Below, in pieces: positions 19,914 through 27,014 of a stretch of 27,014 nt of DNA. A program made the translations under genes and the position numbers. Every line of letters starts with the position of its first letter. The first letter of the stretch is position 1. Below the pieces are notes generated by a model. It made no database searches, was not told where the DNA came from, and saw only the letters and a list, made by a program, of their open reading frames with translations. The stretch spans positions 208,045-235,058 of the forward strand of contig KZ111176.1 in NCBI GenBank assembly GCA_002077045.2. Reading direction: 5' to 3'. Source of the stretch: Rachicladosporium sp. CCFEE 5018 (taxonomy: Eukaryota; Ascomycota; Dothideomycetes; Cladosporiales; Cladosporiaceae).

Positions 19914-20311
19914 GCGGATTTGTAGAACGATGAGTAGAACGATGAGAAGAAGTGAAGAAAGGGGGATGGGCGAAGTTTATGGCGAATAGATCGATAGAGT
20001 AGTGGAAAAGTTGGGAGAACGGGGTTGGCAGCTATCTAGATGTAGCACCGTAGAATGCTTTCTTGGTCCAATTCGTTTCACTGCACTGCAATGCGGCGTA
20101 CCGGTCTTGAATCCCGAGATCGTCCCGAAGACAGGAAGCCCATCGTGGGTTGATAGGTCCAGGAGCATTTGTAATGCGATAATTGTCTTATGTCTGTACC
20201 TTGAGTAGACTACTCGGCCTGTTGTACAGCATTCCCTCTCATAAAGTCATGGGTATCTATACTCCGTCCCAGAACGCCGTGCCCATTCTGACCCATCCAG
20301 CACCACAACTC
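19914..20311. other. Convergent 3' intergenic region, mucin-like gene and BUD3, copy 2
   Basis: These 398 bp are mostly unalignable with copy 1. The shared pieces are GGGTTGGCAGCTA near 20023 and the 24-nt island 20244-20267, 44 nt beyond the BUD3 stop. No gene seen. Confidence 0.6.
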
Positions 20312-23300
20312 TCACTCCTTCAACTGCGCCCTTAGTCCAGCACCCTCCCTCTTCAACCTCGCATTCTCGCGTCTCAGCTTTCCACTCTCTTCCTGCGCCT
20401 CCCTTAGCTGCTTCTTCAGTTCCTCTACACCGCCGACCCCAGCACTCCCAGGAGCAGCCCGTACAGCCTTGAAGATCCTGCCCATCTCGTCGTTGAAACG
20501 CGCGTACAGTGCCTCGTTCTCGGAGTTGGCTTCGCGGTAGAGGGTGTCGAGGTTGCGGGACTTGGCTTCGGAAACCTATCTGGTAGTCAGTATATGTCTC
20601 AAGAAACATGTAGAGCTAAGTCAAGGGGTCGCCTACGGTAATAGACCCTGTGACCAGGCCGCGCAACTCCTCGACCTTCGCAGCTAAGGCAGCGACTTGC
20701 TTTGCGACCTCGATGTTCTTTGTACTGTTGCCAGTGCCAAGCTCTTCGCCAATTCGATCAAGCTCGTTCTGCAGACTGCCCACTCGCTCCTTCAGCTTGA
20801 CGGGACTCTGCACCTTCAGCTTCTTCGTTGGTGAAGGTGAAGCCGTGATGGCCGCGGGTATACCACCGAGCGTAGGTGCTCTAGCCTTTTCGGGCTCAGG
20901 CGACGGCTTCTTGATGATGTTCGCTAGTCCGGGACGCTCAGAAAGTCCACTGCGGATAGTGCCAGTGCGATAAGGTGATGCAGAAGCCTTGATGGAGCCG
21001 AGCGTGGGAATGTTGGAGATTTGTCTCAGCGGACTGATCGACGGATCTAAGGGAGGTCCGGCGCTGGTTTTCGGACGAGGCGAGTCAGCAGTTTTCTCTG
21101 GGCTGTATGACAACGCTTTCGACGGTGGCTCATTCTCCTTGCGAAACGAAGCTGGCAGCCTTGGGCGTGGCGAGCCTGCCAATGGCGTGCCGAAGCGACC
21201 GCTACCACCTCTGCTCGAGGGTGTAGAGGGCATTGGTGAGTTCGGCAGTGACTTGTCGATCGTGCTGAAGGGACTAGCAACCGGAAGCTGGCGACGCTGA
21301 GCTGGCGGCGACCAAGCTGGAGACTTCTGGGTGGCAGAGAGCGCCTTGATGTCCGATAGGGAGCTGCGACGCTTCTTCTTGGGAGGACCGGACTTGGGAA
21401 TGAGGCAAGGATGCTCGCCGATCGTGGAGAGACCGGCATTGAGTGCCGTAGACTGGCTGGAAAGCGGTGCTACTTCGTCAAGACTGGGCGGCTTGCGCAG
21501 AGCTGCACCGTCTTGCGAAACGGGTCGCAACGACACTCGCGCGTCAATGTCCGTAGACTGCGACCTGTGCAGCGTTCCGCGAGAGATACTGCCACTCGGG
21601 CTCTCGCCACGAGTGCTCTTGCTCAGGCTTCGCCAGACAGAAGTCATCTTCGAGTCTTGCTCGGACTTGCTATTCTCTCGAGACAATCCGCCGAAGCCGA
21701 ACTTGCGTCTCAAAGAAGATGTGTTTGATCCGACGGAGCCAGTGTTAGTGACTGACCTCGATCGCTTGTGGCCGGACGCAGTCACGTCGCTCTGGGCTTG
21801 GGCCTCCGATAGCGGCTCGCCGAAGTACGTGTCAGTGTCTTCTACAAAGCGATCGATGAGAGCAATGAAGTCACGCGGGTTACCATCTGTGACGAGCAGC
21901 TCGGCAAATGCAGCAGTGAGGATGCCACGGTCTCCATCGTTTCCAGTGCCGTCAAGTAGGTCAGCCAGCAATCGCATGATACCCTTGAAGGCACGCTGAT
22001 TCTGCGGCGTTAGTGTAGCCAGAGCCGTCTTGAAGTAGCGATCAAAGTCGATCGGAAACAGCGTCTCCGCTTGTGCCTGGACTTCTTGCAGCAGCGTATG
22101 CGAGATCACTGGGCCAACCTGGTCCTTCCACGCGTTGTTAAGGAACTTCTCGAATGCGACAAATAGCACATCGACGGGCGCCTCGGCAGCGAGTACCATC
22201 ATATTCGGATCTTCGAGCAGTCCGTTGTACAGCTCGCTGACTGCCAGTGGCTCGGCGCTGGCTCGTAGCTTCAGGTGGCGGCCGACAATATTGCCCTTCC
22301 TTGCCTGCAGTGCAAGCATGTAAGTTGACAAGGTGTCTTCCAGACGCTTGTGTGTGCTGACTGCCTGGGAATTCGGCAGTATCTCGGTCGACCGCATCGA
22401 GTGGACAGACATTGGTGGTCGGCTTTCCTTCGAGACTGGTCTACTTTCGCGGCTAGGCGGCTTTGGTGCCGTGGGGATGTACTGCGGCGGAGGCATGCGT
22501 GGTGTGGGTAGTGACGGCAGATCCTTCTTCATGGAGGGAGGCTGCGAACCGGGACCCGCGCTGGCCAGGAAGCTGGACAGCATTTTGACTGGTGACTTTG
22601 GCCTGTAGCGTTGCGAATCCTCACGAGTCGGCAGTTTTGGCACGGCAGTTGCCTCCTCAACATGTATGCTCAGGTCGATGGATTGCAAAGCATCCGCAGT
22701 GTATTCAAGCAGCGCACCCGTCAGGGCAGACGAGGCAATGCTAAAGTGGCAGGCTGCAAGAGATGCAAGCTTCCTGCAGATATAGGGTACGACGTCGACG
22801 TTGGAAACCTATATCAGAATGTCAGCATGCGCGAGCGCCAGAACACGTCGTGGGAAGGGCTCCGTACCAGGTCATACCCAGCAGCGCCTTCCACCGAGTC
22901 AATAGAAACTCGACAAGCTCCACCCTTTTGCAACGCAACAGCGAAGACTGTCCGTATGCCGTTCGTCCCCGCTCGAGGTCGCTGAGAGTGCTTGTCAAGA
23001 TCGAACACGAGGCGAACTGCACCGTGTGAGCGAGTACGCAGTGGCTCCTCGAAGACTGCACCGAACAGGCCAAGCTGATCCGAAGTAGGCGGACTAGCTC
23101 GCACATCCCACTTATGGCTCTCGCGTTCCTCCTCGGTGAAGCGGTCCTCGACTCTGGCTTTGGCGAGCTCTTCGAGCAGACGACCAGCCTTGCCGCTGTA
23201 TGAGCCGTCAAGCAAGAGAGTCCGAATGTCGTCAACATTCAGGGCTGACTGTGCTGTGACAGGCAAGGGTGAATAGGTCAACAGTTGTATTGCTCGGTTC

Positions 23301-24883
23301 TCAAGCACGCTCGTCGCCTCGAGTGCGCTAAGCCTCACACGACGCTGGAAGGTCGGCCTGTTGGGTGTGCCAGGCCTTTGCAAAGACGGCTTGCCCTCGA
23401 GCTCAGTAAGCAGCGATCGTGCACAACCAGTGCTGGTTGATCGCGTAAGGAAGACGACACTGTCCGTGAAGAGGAGTAGCGTGAGAGGGGTTGATAGGTT
23501 GCGATCCGTGTCGAATGGCGGTGCTAGCTCTGTGGCGTCTACCGTTGTGATGAGACGTCCTGCCAATTGTGCGTCTTCAGGCCAGCCGGATATACAAGAG
23601 CGGATCCTGTCATTCACGCTCATCGTGGACGACCCGTCCGCAGTACAGATGTCCGAGATGGTGTCGCGCGCCGCCATGAACGGCTTCAATGCCGAATGCC
23701 TGGCAGGGAGTTGCTTCGTGATCCCATCAATGTACAGATTGTACCTGGGCAGGCGCTGCACTGGTTCAATGAGTAAAGAGGTGAGCTGCTGTTCACCGAC
23801 ATCCGAAAGCTTCGATGCGAGCGGCGTGTCACTGCGAAGGAGGCTCTTGAGTTGCTGAGCAGCGGCAGAATGTGTACGCATATAGGCGCTGTATGCCTCT
23901 GCGAAACGAGGGAACCACTGATGACAGTAGTTGGCAATCGCTTCAATCTGCTGGTCATCGGCATACCCCTCCTTCATAACGCCGGTCTTCTGCAAATCGG
24001 CGAGGAAGGCCTCATTCAGTTGCAGCATCATGTCGATGGTCTGCGGAAAGATTGCTCGAAGTTGCTGGAAGTCTGCATTGTCGGTTTGAGTCTCCAATTC
24101 GCCAACCAGTACCACTGCTTCGCCCAGCCTAGCGACATAGTTCCGCTCGGTCTCGAGCAGCTCGTTCAGCTCCTTCACAGCCGTCTCCCGTTGCTTCGCC
24201 GTGAACGAAGCGCTCCTGCCTACACTGTTCGCCTTGCTCGGTGCCCTCTTCAGCTTGCTTGTTGGAAGGAATGAAGGCTCGCCCAGCGCCGCGACCAACT
24301 CAGCGTAAACCCCATACCGCCACCTCATCTCCTCTTCATCATCAACGCTCTCGCCCCTCTCGACAGGCGCCTTGATGCTCCCCGGTGGCAACACAACATC
24401 AACATCCACCCACGGCAAACTCTGCTCTCCGAACACCTTTCCTAGCGCTTCCTTCACAGCCTCAACGTTCTCCACCTTCGTAATCCTACTGGCGAGGATA
24501 GCCACATGATCGTCTCCCCACAGCGCGCTCGCCGGCGTCCTACTCGTCCCCTGCCAAGTCTTCTTCACGCCTCCGTCCAGCTCAACGAAGTACTTCTTCA
24601 GCCCAAATGCGACGCCTCTGCACACCTCATCGCCCTGCTCCTCGCGCGGCAGGTTGTGAACAGCAGAGTAGAATGGCGATGTCGGCGCGACTGCGAGGCG
24701 TGAGTAGGTCGCTAGACCCGCGGGTGTGAAAACGTGGAGCTGAATGCGGGAAGATGTGGAGGAGAGCGAGGCAGCGGGGCCGTGGAAGATTAGGAGGGGG
24801 GAGTTGGCGAGGAGAGGGTCGGTTGTGTGGTAGAGTGCGAGATCGGGCGAGAGGTGCGGGAGGGGCGGCGTGATGGAGGCCAT
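20312..24883 (-). CDS. bud3: Bud3-type RhoGEF with DH/PH-like, RhoGAP-like and coiled-coil regions, copy 2
   Basis: Exons 22868-24883, 20637-22808 and 20312-20575 encode 1483 residues; introns are 59 nt (22809-22867) and 61 nt (20576-20636). Domain order equals copy 1: Bud3-like N-terminus, DH domain with EPVQRLPRYNLYIDGI, PH-like segment, RhoGAP-like region, SP/TP-rich disordered part with KKKRR, C-terminal coiled coil. It lacks three residues (GED) that copy 1 has after TAD. Both donors are weaker than in copy 1: GTACGG and GTAGGC instead of GTACGT. Intron 2 is unalignable with copy 1, while intron 1 is nearly identical. The likely role is activation of a Rho GTPase at septation sites, inferred from family. 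MDV1 lies upstream on the same strand. Confidence 0.82.
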
Positions 24884-25504
24884 GACAGGCTTGTCGAGAT
24901 ATGTACGCGTTGATGTCGGAGCTCGTCCAGTGTCGTGGTGCGCGTGTCAGCGCATCGAGCTTCGTGCGTTGAAGCAATCGCGACCAGGCGGAGCGTCCAA
25001 GAATCGAAGGAACCACAAGCAAGCGAGTGTATGGAAGGCGCAATGAACGACGGCGACCTTGTTGTGACCTCGTCTCGACACAGCTCACAGAAATACACAA
25101 ACCCGCTCCAATGCATGCGCCGGTGCTGTACGGACAAGCTACAACCTGGTAAGCCGGGTGGGGAAGCCCACGCCAATGAAACACGTCAGCTCGTGACTTT
25201 CGGATCACGTGTCGGCATGAATATTGCAGAATCTCAACTTGACAGTCCTGACTGCTAGCGTGGTTTGAGACTGGCAAGGGTTTGTACGAACGCTAGCGTC
25301 AAGTGTCCGTCCACGAATGAGAGATCAGTGTTGGAGTACGCCGTGCGAAGACCATGTGAACATCACGAGGTTGTAGGAATTAGGATGTTTAGCCCTCAAG
25401 ATCTCCAGTCGCTCGTTCAACACTTTCGTGTTCCACCTCTTCATATATACATCTGCATCCCTACATCTACCGTAACCACAAGTCCTCCTTCCCTCGTCAA
25501 CACG
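24884..25504. promoter_or_regulatory. BUD3 upstream region and MDV1 3' flank, copy 2
   Basis: This spacer has the same length as in copy 1 (621 bp) and is mostly similar to it. The E-box CACGTG (25206-25211), the CCAAT box and the GTGGG-GAAG-CCCAC repeat are retained. The inverted repeat overlapping the E-box is imperfect. No gene seen. Confidence 0.5.
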
Positions 25505-27014
25505 TCAACACGACCATACTCCAACAATACCATCCCGTCTCCCCTCCACCATAAACCCATCCTTGATCCTCACCCTTTCCACCACCGCCTTCCTCCCCTC
25601 ACTCTCAGCACTCTCCCCGCAATCCCAATGCCGTCCATCAGCCTTATCGTACACCTTCACGACCGACTCTCCGGCCGCACTAACGATGTGCCGTTGATCG
25701 AACATCATGCCCGTCACGGGGTTGTCGTAGGCGTAGGCGTCGTGGATGCCGCCGGTGCGGAGGTCCCAGATCTATAATTCAAACGTCAGCATGCAGATGG
25801 GAAAATCAACGGGGTACGACATGACTTACGCGTATACTCCGGTCCGCGGAGCCAGTAACGAGGAACACGTCGTCGAATTGCAGCGCCGTGACAGGACCAG
25901 TATGGCCCACGAGACTGCGGTGTACCATCCCACTTCGCAGATCCCACAGCCTCACCATTCCATCAGCTGTCCCGCAAGCGAGCGCAGTTTCGAAAACTTG
26001 TAGGGCACCCACGAAGTCCGCTTCAGCCGTGTTCAGTCTCCCTGTTGTAGGCCTGAACCAACCTGCCGCATCCTTCCCACCACTCGTCGACGCTGTGCTC
26101 GGCGTCGCATTGACTGACGGATTGATGGTCGAGGCTTGTGCTGCCGCCCAGAGCACATCTAGTGTTTGCACGCAGCGGCCTGTCTCTAGATCCCATTGAC
26201 GCAGCGTCTTGTCCGCGGAGCCGGAGACGAGCGTGTTGCCGCGGAAGTTCAATGCTGTGATCTCGGCCACGTGAGAGGAAAGGGTGAAAAGGTGGCAGTT
26301 CTCTGTTGCATTCGAGGAGGTTGCCGGGGTTGGTGACGAGGGTGTTGGCGACTGCTCTGAGGTGGGCGTAAAGAGATCGTCACCTGTCACCGGGGAAGAG
26401 GGTTCGGGCGTGGTATCGGAGATGGAGGGTTTGGAAGGCGTGCTCGGTGGTGGAGGCGTGTAGTCCGCTTGACTCAGATCCCACAACCGGATGGAAGCGT
26501 CCATCGAGCCCGTAGCAACGAGATGGTCCTCCACCTGTAAGCAGCGCACACTACTCAGATGACCTTCCAGCAGGCCCATGCAGCGGCCTGCGCTAAGATC
26601 CCAAACGCGGACTGTGTCGTCCAGAGCCGCTGTGACCATCATACCAAAGGGCACGTCGAAGTCTAGTGCTGTGATCGTGTCGTTGTGCGCTTGGAGCTCT
26701 CGTATCCGCGTGCCGGGCTCCATGTGTTCGTGCAGTACAGGCATGGATATCCGTCGCGGCAGCTTTCTTCGCTTCGCGGGCGATGCCTTGCTGTTCGCCT
26801 TCGGCAGCTTGCCGTATATCGACTCCGACATGAAGCTCTCGTCCATCGCCGTGACCTCATCGTCCTCTTCCGCCCCAACCTCTGGCTCCCTCTCTTCAGC
26901 CGGCTCCTCAGCGACTACCGGCACTGCCTTCACAGCCGCCGCCTCCTTCTCCCTCACAGCCAACTCCTCGAGCTCCTCTGCCATCTCCTCAACCTTCACG
27001 CCCAACTCCTGCAC
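25505..27014 (-). CDS. MDV1: Mitochondrial division protein Mdv1/Caf4-type, copy 2 (N-terminus beyond window)
   Basis: Exon 1 (25830-27014, open at the window edge) and exon 2 (25505-25771) are joined across a 58-nt intron (25772-25829; GTAAGT, CTGAC, TATAG) and encode 483 visible residues. The edge codon is GTG (Val), an internal residue rather than a start. The part before the WD40 domain is Glu/Ala-rich and coiled-coil-like (ELGVKVEEMAEELEEL), fitting the Mdv1 middle region. Then come FMSESIYGKL and MPVLHEHMEPGT, followed by seven WD40 repeats. The blades show the expected WD dipeptides (VRVWDL, IRLWDL, LRQWDL, IRIWDL). The intron interrupts the SIR|IWD blade. Mdv1 recruits Dnm1 to mitochondria through Fis1. 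This copy shows 121 nt more of the N-terminal region than copy 1. Confidence 0.9.

Larger units (their letters stand above)
13855..26893. repeat. Duplicated four-gene block, unit 2
   Basis: This is the counterpart of 1-12989. Exon structure is identical throughout. Whether the units are tandem in the genome or homeologs joined during scaffolding is undecided, because the junction is a gap. Confidence 0.95.

Overview
The window reads as nuclear DNA of a filamentous ascomycete. Its genes carry short introns (53-61 nt) with GTANGN donors, CTGAC or CTAAC branch points and AG acceptors, and the proteins are fungal: kinetochore Nuf2, a Bud3-type RhoGEF, mitochondrial fission protein Mdv1, and a secreted Ser/Thr-rich PAN-domain protein with a GPI-type tail. 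The family flavour suggests Dothideomycetes. The doubled gene content would fit a hybrid or duplicated-genome black yeast (for example Hortaea or Friedmanniomyces), but the species is inference.

The same four-gene block occurs twice in direct orientation. Copy 1 (1-12989) and copy 2 (13855-27014, within a right contig starting at 13090) are separated by exactly 100 Ns (12990-13089). In each copy the order is: NUF2 (-), mucin-like cell-surface protein (+), BUD3-like RhoGEF (-), MDV1 (-). NUF2 and the mucin gene are divergent, sharing about 1.1 kb. The mucin gene and BUD3 converge on about 0.4 kb. MDV1 lies upstream of BUD3 on the same strand, 621 bp (copy 1) or 621 bp (copy 2) away. Copy 1 of NUF2 lacks its last exon at the window edge, copy 1 of MDV1 is cut by the gap, and copy 2 of MDV1 is cut by the right edge. 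No gene in either copy shows a disabling mutation.

Three of the four proteins act in cell division or organelle division (chromosome-microtubule attachment, septum-site Rho signalling, mitochondrial fission). The fourth is an extracellular wall or adhesion protein. Nothing in the sequence shows they work as one system.

The most informative signal is how the two copies differ. Divergence is patchy on a scale of a few hundred bases: about 99% identity next to about 83-88% within one exon, some introns nearly identical and others unalignable. In one diverged NUF2 patch all 21 differences I counted are synonymous. That pattern fits old homeologs under purifying selection, partly homogenised by gene conversion, or a haplotype/homeolog-switching assembly. 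Whether the arrangement is a true tandem duplication or two homeologous contigs joined by a scaffolder cannot be settled from this window. I found no RNA gene, transposon, CRISPR array or clearly novel system.
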